Below, piece after piece: positions 48,771-57,232 of a DNA stretch of 64,000 bases; the stretch's first letter is position 1, and each line of letters starts with the position of its first letter. The position numbers were made by a program, and so were the translations under genes. This stretch comes from Prevotella sp. UBA2742 (GTDB lineage: Bacteria; Bacteroidota; Bacteroidia; Bacteroidales; Bacteroidaceae), in the NCBI GenBank assembly GCA_002353485.1, contig DEJS01000007.1, positions 37,934-101,933 of the forward strand, in the 5' to 3' direction. Below the pieces are notes generated by a model. That model had not been told where the DNA came from. It made no database searches and saw nothing but the letters and a program-made list of their open reading frames with translations.

Positions 48771-51128
48771 CTATTGTTCTTTCTTCACCCACACGCTCTC
48801 GTATTGGGTTTTCTTCTTCCCATCCTCGGTGAAGGTGAGTTCGCGGGAGGTGACATTCATCCAAGTCCATCTGTTGGGAGACTCCGCTGCTTCATTTCTT
48901 ATCGCTTGTTTGGGATGATTTCGATAGTCCTTAGTGAAGTCTATCACAGGGAAATGCGTATAATCTTTGTTACCCAACATTTTGTGAACCCAATACATGG
49001 CCACTTTAACTATGTGGTACGGGCGGGTGGCGATGTCGTTGAGTTTGTTGCCCTTGTACTCAAAGAGACCCATGTCCTTCCACGTAAAGTGGCTTGTCAC
49101 TTGACACTGTTCCGCTTCATTAAGTTGGCCAAGGAGGTTGTTCTGATAGGTGTTGCCTTCCTTGAAACAGATGAGATAAGGCACCCAGTGCTGGGTGTGG
49201 CCTGTCAGCGATGTGCTGTATCTCATCCTGTCTGCCAGCATACAGTCAACGGGAGCATATAGAATGACATCAGCGTCGGTGGGATCATTGGCGTCTTTTT
49301 CGTACAGATAATCCCAGGTGTATGGCGTAATATGCTCATTGGCAGCACCTACGGCACTGCCCATATGTACATTCGTGATAATATGGTCTTCGTCAAATAG
49401 TATTTTTACAAGGTTCTTACGTATCTCCTCGTCCTCAGGCGCCACCTGCCTGACGTAGTCTGGATGATGGTCGGCCATGCGTGCCGCCACATTCTCGCAC
49501 ATGTCGTCATCCATCAGGATATTGGCAATCCACTTGGTGACGGTCTCAGCCGATGCCATGTCGTCATTATATACCACATCTTTTCCAGGGATGTCATATT
49601 CCGACCACGGGAAGTCCTTTGTGGTGTGGGTCGCCTGGTCGTTGAGGGTGATGAAGCGTGCCGTGCCGCCGAAGGTGGGGGTCTCTACGCAGACGTAGAA
49701 GCGGTCCTGATACCTGATGATGTCGCCGCAGTGGTAGTAGCACTGGTCGTTGTTGGCAGCGTCGGTGATCTGCGGTGCGATGTTTCGCAGGTTTGTCAGG
49801 TCGAGGTCGGCTACGTCGCGGTTATAGACGAAGACGTCCTCGCAGTTGGGCAGCCGCCTGTACTTGTCGAAGGTGGCGGGCGTCTCCCTACTGCCCTTGG
49901 CCAGCGTGGCACCGGTGGCATAGCGGCACACCCACATCTTGAACGAGCCCTCGTTGGCCGTCACGGCGGTGATGTAGTGGTTCTTGGTCATGGCGTAGAT
50001 GTCGAACGCCTCGGTGTCGTGCGTGGTGGTCTGCTTGTAGAGGGTCTCCGTCTTGAGGTTGGTGCCGGAATACTTGGCCACGTTCAGCGAGATGTTGTTG
50101 CCGCTCATGGTGGCGGTGTTATAGACTAGGTGCAGCCCGTCCTCCTCCAGTTCCGTAGCCATCTGCTGCTTGGTGAGGCCGAATATCTCCTTGAACGTGG
50201 CATCGGGCATCCTTTGGCACACGCTGTTGAAGTAGGCGGCATTATTGTATTGGTAAACTTTCTTGTAATCGAAGTCCTTGAAATATTTCAGGGTCTTGTA
50301 GCCGTTGTTGGTGGCGAGGTTCGCGGCCCAGGTCTCGGAGTGGGTCATGGCATACAGCAGTTCGGCCATGTTCTGCATGTGCTCGCGGTTGGTGCCCAGG
50401 CTCTTGGGCATGATGTGGGTGAGGCGCACGCGGTTCACCGTCTTGTTCACGGTCTTCACGTAGGGCGATGGCAGCTTGCTGAGCGTGATCCAGTGGCTGT
50501 CGCCCTTGCTGGCAGGACCGAAGGCGGGGCGCACGCAGATCCAGTAGTCCCACAGTCCGTCGACGTTCTGTTTCTTCACCACGTCGCCGAAGCGGTAGTA
50601 GGCCGTGCCGTTGAACGAGCCGTTGGCCCCGTCGGCTATCTGCTCGGCGTTCTTGTAGACAATCTGCTTCAGACCGGGCATCTGCTTGATGTCCACTTCG
50701 ACGGTGGCGAGCGACGCACCGCCAGTCTGACGGTAGGTGAGCGTGCCCACGAGGTCGTTCTGGTAGGTGTATGTCGCGGTGGAGGCCGTGACGGAGGCTC
50801 CCGTCAACTGTGCGAAACGCTCGGCGGCAGTCTCGATATCGGCTGTGTTGACGATGCGCACGGCGTTGTCCGCACCATCAGGGTCGCCGATGGCGGGTTC
50901 GTAGGTGGCGTTCCGCCAGTCGTCGGGCATCACGTCGTCGGTGAGCTGGCCTACCACCTGCCAGAACGTGGCAGCATCGGCCATGTCCTGGTCGGCCTGC
51001 TGCTCTGCCTGTTGTTCCTTCTCCTCGTCGGAGAGTTCCTTGTCTTTGTCGCTGCATGAGGCTGAGACGAGGCTGAGGCCGCACGTCATGGCGGCCATCA
51101 GCGCAAAGTCAAATATTCTTTTTCTCAT
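48771..51128 (-). CDS. Large lipoprotein, paralogue B (conserved N-terminus, variable C-terminus)
   Basis: 785 residues. Same signal and lipobox region as paralogue A (CGLSLVSASC). Residues 1-437 match A with only scattered substitutions, including at the DNA level; after VFVYNRDV the sequence changes completely (PQITDAANNDQCYYHCGDII, ...). The unique C-terminal part has helical acidic segments (DHHPDYVRQVAPEDEEIRKN) and no family I recognise. It follows the C13-peptidase gene by 90 nt; the leader holds an imperfect hairpin (51135-51168). Confidence 0.75.
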   Translation of the reverse strand: MRKRIFDFALMAAMTCGLSLVSASCSDKDKELSDEEKEQQAEQQADQDMADAATFWQVVGQLTDDVMPDDWRNATYEPAIGDPDGADNAVRIVNTADIETAAERFAQLTGASVTASTATYTYQNDLVGTLTYRQTGGASLATVEVDIKQMPGLKQIVYKNAEQIADGANGSFNGTAYYRFGDVVKKQNVDGLWDYWICVRPAFGPASKGDSHWITLSKLPSPYVKTVNKTVNRVRLTHIMPKSLGTNREHMQNMAELLYAMTHSETWAANLATNNGYKTLKYFKDFDYKKVYQYNNAAYFNSVCQRMPDATFKEIFGLTKQQMATELEEDGLHLVYNTATMSGNNISLNVAKYSGTNLKTETLYKQTTTHDTEAFDIYAMTKNHYITAVTANEGSFKMWVCRYATGATLAKGSRETPATFDKYRRLPNCEDVFVYNRDVADLDLTNLRNIAPQITDAANNDQCYYHCGDIIRYQDRFYVCVETPTFGGTARFITLNDQATHTTKDFPWSEYDIPGKDVVYNDDMASAETVTKWIANILMDDDMCENVAARMADHHPDYVRQVAPEDEEIRKNLVKILFDEDHIITNVHMGSAVGAANEHITPYTWDYLYEKDANDPTDADVILYAPVDCMLADRMRYSTSLTGHTQHWVPYLICFKEGNTYQNNLLGQLNEAEQCQVTSHFTWKDMGLFEYKGNKLNDIATRPYHIVKVAMYWVHKMLGNKDYTHFPVIDFTKDYRNHPKQAIRNEAAESPNRWTWMNVTSRELTFTEDGKKKTQYESVWVKKEQ

Positions 51129-51134
51129 GTTCCA

Positions 51135-51168
51135 ATTCTTTTAGTCGGCTGTCGCCTTTGTAAAAGCG
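51135..51168. other. Imperfect hairpin in the leader of paralogue B
   Basis: TCGGCT (51135-51140) pairs with AGCCGA (51163-51168), with an inner CGC/GCG. No T-run follows on either strand, so a leader structure is more likely than a terminator. Confidence 0.35.
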
Positions 51169-51218
51169 GAATAGCCGAGCGCTCAACTCTTATGCCTTAT
51201 TATATATATAAAGCCTGT

Positions 51219-53585
51219 TTACTTTCCATAGATGATGAACTCGCCGGGGTTGGCTGACGAGAGGTTGCCGAAGTGGTTGGCATTGACAATCCGGGCGTGC
51301 GAGGCGATGGTGTGCTTGGCCAGATAAAGGAACAAGTCATGGTAGTTAGTCCGTGGATTGTCGGTGAGACAGTTGTAGAAGTTCAGCGAGAAGCGGTCGC
51401 AGAGCCATCCCCCCTTCGCACTCCAGTTATCGCCCCACGACTGCTCGTAGCGGTTGGCGCCGCTGATGCCCAAGGCTCCGTCGATGCCGTCGAGTGCGCT
51501 GATGACGCTCTCGCCGTAGCAGGGCTCTGCCACCACGAGTAGTTTGCGGCAGGTGGGGTCATCGCTGCTGCGCATCAGCCAGGCGGTCTGCTTCAGCTGT
51601 GCGGAGGTGAACCCGTTGTTCAAGTCATCATTGCGCCATTTGAAGGCATTGGTACCACCGTGTCCGCTCCAGAAGAGCAGCACGTTCTGTCCGGCATCGC
51701 GAGGCAGTACTGTGGGGAGGCGGCTGGACTCGACACCGAGGAGGATGCTGCTGATGTCGGCGGCACTCAGGCCGGCATTGTCGTAGTCGATGACGGCGGC
51801 GGGCAGTTGGTCGGTGCCACCCATCAGGTCGGGACCGTTGTCGTCGGCACGTATCACATAGTTCTTGTCGGCGGCAGTGGCCTTGTCGACAATGAGGATG
51901 ATGTGGTCGTCGTCGAATCCGCCCTTGCGCAGCAGTTGGTACATCATCATCACGTCGCCCATGTGGCGCACGTTGTCCGTCTCATGGCTGCCCTGCACGA
52001 GCACGGCATACTGGTCGGTCAGTGTGGGGTAGGTGATGTTAGTGCCCTGGCCCGACTGGCTGGCGAAGTCGGCCTCGGCCTGGTTCTGGTCGTAGAGGTA
52101 TTTCCACGCCTCCCTATTGTTGACAAGACGCTTGCTGCCGCTGTCGTCGAAGAAGCCCAGTGAGGTGTAGTTGCCGCCATGAGTATTATCATACTTGCGA
52201 ATCTGCCATTGCATGTAGGTGGTGTGCGACGCGGGGGCGTACGATTCCGCGTCGAAGGCGATGTCGCCAGAGGCTCCCCTGAAGGCGAGCAGCTGGCCGT
52301 TCTCCATGCTCTTGAGGTAGCTGGCCATCTCGATGTCGTCCCACACGGTAGGGTCTAACTTGCCACCGTTGCCCTTGGTAATGGCGACGATGGCATCGTT
52401 GATGTCGCCCACATTGGGATAGTGCGCCTGGTAGCAGGCGGCAAAGGCGGCCAGCAACAGGGCATCGTAGAGTTTGCTCTCGGCAAAGGTGGGGCGGTAG
52501 GTAAAGCGCCGATGGAAGCTCTCCTCGAAACCGGTGGTGGGGTCGGGGTATGGCGAGAAACCGACGAGGTTGTTCAGCACATATTTTTCGTTGTCGTCAA
52601 AGGCAAGGAGTTCCTGTTGGTTGATGTTGGGAACGGCGAAATAGGTGTTGGCGGCAATGAGCGCGGCTTGATAGTAGCCATCGAAAGCGTCGAAGAATTC
52701 TGGTTCGCCTATCTGAAGTGCTTCGACAAGACGCTGGCGGAGCAGGGGTATCAAGTCGTGTAGTTGCTGAAGGTTCTCCACCACACAGAACATGGCCTTC
52801 CCGTCATATTGAATCATGCCCCGTTCTTTAATGATTTTTGCCATCTCTGTGGCCAACTCGTCGTTGCTCCGATACTGCGTGTTGGCCAGCAGGTTGATGC
52901 CATAGTTCTCGGCGAAGAAGGGTGCCCAATACTCGAAGGTCTGGCCGTAGGTGCTGGCAGGCGAGAAGAAGTAACATGATTTGTTAACGATGGAGGTAAA
53001 GATAGAACTCCAGTAATGGCTGAAGGTGGCAAACGAACTCATGACGGTCTCTACGAACGTAGCATCATTCTCGGTGAGTGCCCATAGGAAGGGGGCATCG
53101 CTTTTGTTGTCTTTCACCTTCTTGACGGCATATCGGCGCTGAATCTCCTCGCTGGTGGCGGTGGGCACGATGAGCGGCTTCTTGGCATCGTGGCAGGCTG
53201 GGGCAAAGGCCTCCACGGCATCATTGCCGAAGGGTCCGATGATGGCTGTGATGTCGTCGCGCCCTGCCAGCGTCTTGCTCAGGGCGACTAAGTCTTCCGT
53301 GTCCTCATTGTACCACTCTATCTTCAGGCTGATGGCCAGCGTGTCCTGGCGCTGGGCTTCGGTCAGGTTCTCTGTAAACCAGGCCGCTATGCGCTCCATT
53401 TGCTGCTTCGAGGCGTTGTCGCTCAGGGGAGCCACCACGGCCACGGTCCTCTCCACCCAATGGCGGGCAGGCACAATCTCAGTCACTGTGTCGCCGTCCT
53501 TACAGCCGGAGAACAGTGTCAATAGGAAAAGAACTATAGCGGTAGTCCACTTATAACTTCTCGTTTTTACTTTATTACTTTCCAT
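51219..53585 (-). CDS. Lipoprotein fusing a periplasmic-binding-protein-like domain to a C13 (legumain-type) peptidase
   Basis: 788 residues from the ATG at 53585 (overlapping the upstream stop by 11 nt). Lipobox LFSGC near residue 27. Residues about 40-420 look like a type-1 periplasmic ligand-binding fold (TVAVVAPLSDNASKQQMERI, ITAIIGPFGNDAVEAFAPAC, LIVPTATSEE, ESKLYDALLLAAFAACYQAH). Residues about 540-788 are a caspase-like C13 domain: the catalytic His in LLFWSGHGGTN (near 637) and Cys in VVAEPCYGES (near 687) fit the legumain/GPI-transamidase dyad. Known C13 enzymes cut after Asn/Asp or act as transpeptidases. The combination suggests ligand-gated proteolysis on the cell surface, which is inference. 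Confidence 0.78.
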   Translation of the reverse strand: MESNKVKTRSYKWTTAIVLFLLTLFSGCKDGDTVTEIVPARHWVERTVAVVAPLSDNASKQQMERIAAWFTENLTEAQRQDTLAISLKIEWYNEDTEDLVALSKTLAGRDDITAIIGPFGNDAVEAFAPACHDAKKPLIVPTATSEEIQRRYAVKKVKDNKSDAPFLWALTENDATFVETVMSSFATFSHYWSSIFTSIVNKSCYFFSPASTYGQTFEYWAPFFAENYGINLLANTQYRSNDELATEMAKIIKERGMIQYDGKAMFCVVENLQQLHDLIPLLRQRLVEALQIGEPEFFDAFDGYYQAALIAANTYFAVPNINQQELLAFDDNEKYVLNNLVGFSPYPDPTTGFEESFHRRFTYRPTFAESKLYDALLLAAFAACYQAHYPNVGDINDAIVAITKGNGGKLDPTVWDDIEMASYLKSMENGQLLAFRGASGDIAFDAESYAPASHTTYMQWQIRKYDNTHGGNYTSLGFFDDSGSKRLVNNREAWKYLYDQNQAEADFASQSGQGTNITYPTLTDQYAVLVQGSHETDNVRHMGDVMMMYQLLRKGGFDDDHIILIVDKATAADKNYVIRADDNGPDLMGGTDQLPAAVIDYDNAGLSAADISSILLGVESSRLPTVLPRDAGQNVLLFWSGHGGTNAFKWRNDDLNNGFTSAQLKQTAWLMRSSDDPTCRKLLVVAEPCYGESVISALDGIDGALGISGANRYEQSWGDNWSAKGGWLCDRFSLNFYNCLTDNPRTNYHDLFLYLAKHTIASHARIVNANHFGNLSSANPGEFIIYGK

Positions 53586-54858
53586 ATTCTTCTTCCTTTT
53601 TAATGGCTTCTTCATGAATCTGCCAGAGCAGTTCTTCGCTTGGCTCCCCCCTTGACTCGGAGGGGACGAACCAGTAGTTATGTGTATTGAGATACAAGCT
53701 GGTGCAGCCAGAGGCCAACCCCAGTATCTGGTGCTTGGGAATGCCCTCTCCGTCGAGCCATTGGCGGATACTCTCTGAAATACCCATGTCGATACGCTTT
53801 ACGACTGAGTACTGGCTGTTGGATGCCCTGCTCATGACATCGATGCCCATGACGATGAATTTACCGAGAACTGCTGACAGACGCATGAACACAGTGCTTG
53901 CGCCGCCGCAGATGGGGATAATCGCCGTCGACGTGCCAAGCCCAAATTCGTCCTGCTCATTATACTCGTGCATCATTTTCAGTGCTAGCGTGTCGGTAAT
54001 GCTGTAGCCCTCGCCGGCGTGCTGGCCGATGTACATAGTAGTGAGCCTTTTCTCCTTGCTCGTGGCCACCCATTCGGAGGCAAAGCCGTCCTTGAAGCCC
54101 TGCATGGCCTCGCTGACGACCTCGTCCTCGGGGTTGGAGCCTATCAGCATGGCTTTCGGCTGGTAGAAGGGCGCTATGGCCCCCGCCTCGTACATGGCAC
54201 CATAGTAGGGCATGTAGAGCGTGGAGCCCTTGCCGTCTAAGGGCTTAGAGGTCTCGAAGTAGAGCAGGTCGGCGCGGGGGTTGCCCTCCAGGCGCTTGTT
54301 GTTCTGGCGCAGCCACTCGTCGTAGTCCGAACTGGCCACGATGAGCAGACGGCGGATGGTGTCGCCCGGTGCCTCCATCTGTCGGAAGATGTCCTCCAAG
54401 TAGGCCAGTCCTTCCTCTTTCGTTGCCGGCGACAGATGTAGGGTGCGCAGCTCCTTTTGGGTTGAGACACCCTCAACGCCAGAGTATATCAGGTCGTTGT
54501 ATGACTTGTCGCCCAAGGCGTCGGGGCTATAGACCACCGTCACCAGCGGGCTTGTACGGGGCGCGTCAGTAGGGTCGGGCGTGTAAATCGTATCATCCTC
54601 TTTTGAACACGATGTCAGCACACTTACACTGCCCATCAAAAGCAGCAGGGAGACGGAGAGCATCGCAGCACGGCTGACCCCCTGCTGCACGGCGCGGTCG
54701 ATGAGCGTCTGGTTGCGACGCACCTCGCGCACGATGACATCGTTCTTTTCCTTCAGCTCGTTGTTCTTGTGTATCAGGCGCACCACCAGTGCACCCACCA
54801 CGACGGCCATCACCACCAAGGCAAAGGCCATCAGAACGATTAATGTTGTTATTTCCAT
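53575..54858 (-). CDS. Membrane-anchored BMP/Med-like binding protein with internal lipobox
   Basis: 427 residues. It starts with a membrane span (residues about 4-27, LIVLMAFALVVMAVVVGALV) and a charged coiled coil (KNNELKEKNDVIVREVRRNQ), then a second hydrophobic stretch MLSVSLLLLMGSVSVLTSC at about 66-84 that looks like a complete lipoprotein signal. The mature remainder (about 95-420) resembles BMP-family binding proteins: VTVVYSPDALGDKSYNDLIY, AMYEAGAIAPFYQPKAMLIG, VMGIDVMSRASNSQYSVVKR. Either the true start is the internal Met near residue 66 or two units have been fused. First gene of the operon, 175 nt downstream of the AraC-type regulator gene and behind a direct-repeat site. Confidence 0.68.
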   Translation of the reverse strand: MEITTLIVLMAFALVVMAVVVGALVVRLIHKNNELKEKNDVIVREVRRNQTLIDRAVQQGVSRAAMLSVSLLLLMGSVSVLTSCSKEDDTIYTPDPTDAPRTSPLVTVVYSPDALGDKSYNDLIYSGVEGVSTQKELRTLHLSPATKEEGLAYLEDIFRQMEAPGDTIRRLLIVASSDYDEWLRQNNKRLEGNPRADLLYFETSKPLDGKGSTLYMPYYGAMYEAGAIAPFYQPKAMLIGSNPEDEVVSEAMQGFKDGFASEWVATSKEKRLTTMYIGQHAGEGYSITDTLALKMMHEYNEQDEFGLGTSTAIIPICGGASTVFMRLSAVLGKFIVMGIDVMSRASNSQYSVVKRIDMGISESIRQWLDGEGIPKHQILGLASGCTSLYLNTHNYWFVPSESRGEPSEELLWQIHEEAIKKEEEYGK

Positions 54859-54887
54859 ATTTTTATATTATATTTGTATTTCTGTTG

Positions 54888-54895
54888 CAAATATA
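54888..54895 (-). promoter_or_regulatory. -7 box of the surface-lipoprotein operon
   Basis: TATATTTG on the minus strand, 29 nt before the ATG at 54858. There is no TTTG at the -33 position, as expected for an activator-dependent promoter. Confidence 0.5.
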
Positions 54896-54923
54896 GGGAA
54901 AAAAGCCCGTACTCACTAGAGCA

Positions 54924-54967
54924 CAGACAAATGGTCGGGTGGTTTCAGACAAATAATCGGGTGGTTT
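54924..54967. promoter_or_regulatory. Tandem 22-bp direct repeat, candidate AraC-family activator site
   Basis: Two adjacent copies (54924-54945 and 54946-54967), both of the form CAGACAAATnnTCGGGTGGT plus TT, differing at two positions. The period of 22 bp is about two helical turns, and the site begins 28 nt upstream of the -7 box. AraC-family proteins typically bind such direct repeats. Confidence 0.62.
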
Positions 54968-54988
54968 CAGGGATATTTCGACGAAAAC

Positions 54989-55021
54989 GACAATCCGTCG
55001 GATATAAAACGGCGGATTGTC
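54989..55021 (-). terminator. Terminator of the TPR-AraC regulator gene
   Basis: GACAATCCGTC (54989-54999) pairs with GGCGGATTGTC (55011-55021), 11 bp with one G-T wobble, 11-nt loop. On the minus strand it is followed by GTTTTCG, a short U-tract, and it lies 12 nt after the regulator stop. Confidence 0.7.
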
Positions 55022-55033
55022 AAAGTGGAAAAG

Positions 55034-56812
55034 CTATCCTTTCGTCTGCTTGTAGGCGGTGGGTGTCATGCCGTACTTGGCGCGGAAGTTGCGGGTGAAG
55101 GTGTCGGCACTGGTGAAGCCGCTGGCCTGACTGACCTGCTCGACAGTGAGGTCGGGCTGGTCGTTCAGCAATCGGATGGCATAGTCGAGGCGCAGTTCGC
55201 GGACGTAGGCCGGCAAGGACACACTGTCGCTGCCTTGCGCGAAGGCGGCACCGATGCGCTCCTTTGAGAGACCGGTGCGGTCGATAAGCGACTGTCGACC
55301 GAAGTCGGGCTGAAGGAACAGCTGTTCGTTCTCTATCAGGTCACGGAGACAGAGGAAAAGTTGCTCGTCGGAGATTTCGGTGAAGTCGGAGATGGCTAAC
55401 TCAGGTTTAGCCGGATGAACTGACGGTTTAGCCGAAATGCTCAACTCACGGTATTTCTCCTTATACTCCACCGCCTCGGTAATCTGCTGGGCAAGGATGC
55501 GATTGCGTTGCTGAGTGATACGCCACTGGCGGAAGGCATACAGGGCAAAGGCAAGAATCAGCAGGGCGAGGCTGCCAGTGGCAATGCTGATGGTATTGGC
55601 GATGCGCTTGTTGGCTCGCTGCTGCTCTATCTCGCGTTGCTGCTCCTGGGCGTGGTAGCGGGCGGCAAAGAGGTGGGCCTTGCCCTTGAGGAGCGAGTCG
55701 CTCAGTTGTTGGCTCAGGTCGGCATAGCGTTGCCAATAACCGTTGGCGGCGACGGACCGTCCCTGTGACTCGGCTACTTCGGCTCTGCCACGCAAAATGT
55801 CGGCGTAGTTGGCGTTCAGCGTGTCGTCTGCCATTGACTGCTCTACCTCGTCATAGATGGCCAGCATACGGTCGTAGCGCCCAAGACGAAGCAGTATCGG
55901 TGTCGTCACATATCGTCCATGCAGGGTCTGGCTCGCATCCGTCTGTCCGTAGAGGTCGAGATAGTGAATGGCCTGCTGGGGCTGGTGTTGTGATGCCGCG
56001 GCCAAGGCGAGGAATGAGTATGCCCGGCTACGGTAGAAGTCGATGTAGCGCGGACGCTCCTCAACGGTGATACCGCTGTAGGTGTTGCCCTGGTCATAGT
56101 AGTCGGCAGGGTGCTGCTCGAAGTCATCCAGCATGCCGAGCATCTGCTGTGCGGCCTCTGTCGCCTCTTGGTAGTGTCCTATTTCTGCGGAGACATCCGC
56201 CTTGCGCTTCAGTGAAAGCAGGGCGAGGTTCATTTCTGTGTAATGCCGATGCCCTGCCAACTGCCGTACCGCGCTGTCGATGCGTGCCAGCCCTTCCTGC
56301 TGTTGCCCGATGCGAACCATCAGGGCGCCTATCTCGGCATTGCTGTAGGACAGCAGATGGCGCATGCCGTGTTCGCGATAGACATCGCTCAGCCGGGCGG
56401 CCCAGTACAGGGCCTGCTCATAGTCCCTTTCTAATCGGTAAGCATCGAGCAGGATTTCAATCACGTCAAGCTGAAGGTCGTAGTCGGCCTTGACAGAGTC
56501 ATGGAGCATGAGACGCTCGCCAATCAAGATGGCAGAGTCGGTTCTGATTTCCGCATGCGACCGTCCGTAGACTCTGGCCCGCTGAATGTCGGCACGGACA
56601 TCCGACAGGTTGCCCGCCAACCGGGCTGAGTCAATGAGCTGTAGTGCCCGTTCCGGCACTGTGTCCACAAACGTCATGGCATACGCCGCCGTGTAGAGCG
56701 AATCTGCAGCCTGCGGCACACGTTTATTGTCCGCGTCACTCCACTTGCAGCCCGCAAACACCAGCACGATGGCTACGACCATCACTATATATCTCAACAT
56801 ATGATGTCTCAT
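55034..56812 (-). CDS. Membrane-spanning TPR-AraC one-component regulator
   Basis: 592 residues. Signal/lipobox at the start (MLRYIVMVVAIVLVFAGC). Residues about 30-400 are TPR-like helices predicted periplasmic; one span about 405-427 (TISIATGSLALLILAFALYA); a short coiled linker; then a C-terminal AraC-type DNA-binding domain, about 490-590, with two HTHs: RQSLIDRTGLSKERIGAAF and VEQVSQASGFTSADTFTRNF, ending in RAKYGMTPTAYKQ, the AraC signature. Such proteins in Bacteroidetes sense something outside and bind DNA directly from the membrane. The downstream operon promoter carries a direct repeat suited to it. Start could be the Met at residue 5. Confidence 0.88.
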   Translation of the reverse strand: MRHHMLRYIVMVVAIVLVFAGCKWSDADNKRVPQAADSLYTAAYAMTFVDTVPERALQLIDSARLAGNLSDVRADIQRARVYGRSHAEIRTDSAILIGERLMLHDSVKADYDLQLDVIEILLDAYRLERDYEQALYWAARLSDVYREHGMRHLLSYSNAEIGALMVRIGQQQEGLARIDSAVRQLAGHRHYTEMNLALLSLKRKADVSAEIGHYQEATEAAQQMLGMLDDFEQHPADYYDQGNTYSGITVEERPRYIDFYRSRAYSFLALAAASQHQPQQAIHYLDLYGQTDASQTLHGRYVTTPILLRLGRYDRMLAIYDEVEQSMADDTLNANYADILRGRAEVAESQGRSVAANGYWQRYADLSQQLSDSLLKGKAHLFAARYHAQEQQREIEQQRANKRIANTISIATGSLALLILAFALYAFRQWRITQQRNRILAQQITEAVEYKEKYRELSISAKPSVHPAKPELAISDFTEISDEQLFLCLRDLIENEQLFLQPDFGRQSLIDRTGLSKERIGAAFAQGSDSVSLPAYVRELRLDYAIRLLNDQPDLTVEQVSQASGFTSADTFTRNFRAKYGMTPTAYKQTKG

Positions 56813-56840
56813 ATCCTTGTGTTCTGCTCAAAATCGTCAG

Positions 56841-56848
56841 CAAAGGTA
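56841..56848 (-). promoter_or_regulatory. -7 box of TPR-AraC regulator gene
   Basis: TACCTTTG on the minus strand, 28 nt before the start at 56812; no -33 match. Confidence 0.5.
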
Positions 56849-57002
56849 GTCAAAATTTGTCGAAGAACCACTCTCCTTCCTTATTTTTAACCTCTTTTGA
56901 TGATATTTTGTCAGAATCTCATAAGATTTGTATCTTTACAGCAGAAATTTTCTTTGTAAGGCTATCGTCAGGGCATCATTGCGAAATGCCAGCTTGAAGG
57001 CC

Positions 57003-57185
57003 TCAGCTGAGAGTTTCCGGATTTAACTCAATGTCATCCATATCTTCCTTATCGAAGAAGGAAAGCATTTTCTCCCTTGCAACATCTTCTGTGGTGTTGA
57101 GGTATTTGGCAAAGATAGACACTATTTCATCTTGTGACATACTTGAACAGTATGAAGCATATTTGATTGCTTGCCAGGTCACGTC
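57003..57185 (-). pseudogene. Relic of a restriction-like nuclease or related protein
   Basis: An open stretch on the minus strand, DVTWQAIKYASYCSSMSQDE continuing IVSIFAKYLNT and ending FFDKEDMDDIELNPETLS, without a proper N-terminus. The D-V-T-W-Q-A-x-K-Y-A-S-Y-C-S-S block followed by an 'ExxxI(F/Y)xKYL' helix resembles the middle of PD-(D/E)XK nuclease-like proteins often annotated near restriction loci. A stop precedes it and a stop truncates it, so it is a fragment. An ATG at 57140 could start a 45-residue product. Family assignment is tentative. Confidence 0.4.
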
Positions 57186-57232
57186 ATGTCAAGTATATAC
57201 ATAATCACCTCATTTCAGTTTAAGTAAATCTC

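Larger units (their letters stand above)
56813..57232. other. 420-nt intergenic region with promoter and nuclease relic
   Basis: Contains the minus-strand -7 box of the AraC-type gene (56841-56848), A/T-rich sequence to about 57000, a relic of a nuclease-like gene (57003-57185) and the 3' flank of hsdR. No RNA gene or intact gene seen. Confidence 0.6.

Noticed and set aside
53643..53665. Inverted repeat CTCCCCC...GGAGGGG near the end of the BMP-like gene, resembling the REP-like element
   Set aside because: Only the short G/C arms match; the loop and flanks differ from the two real copies and it is coding, so it is not counted as a third copy.
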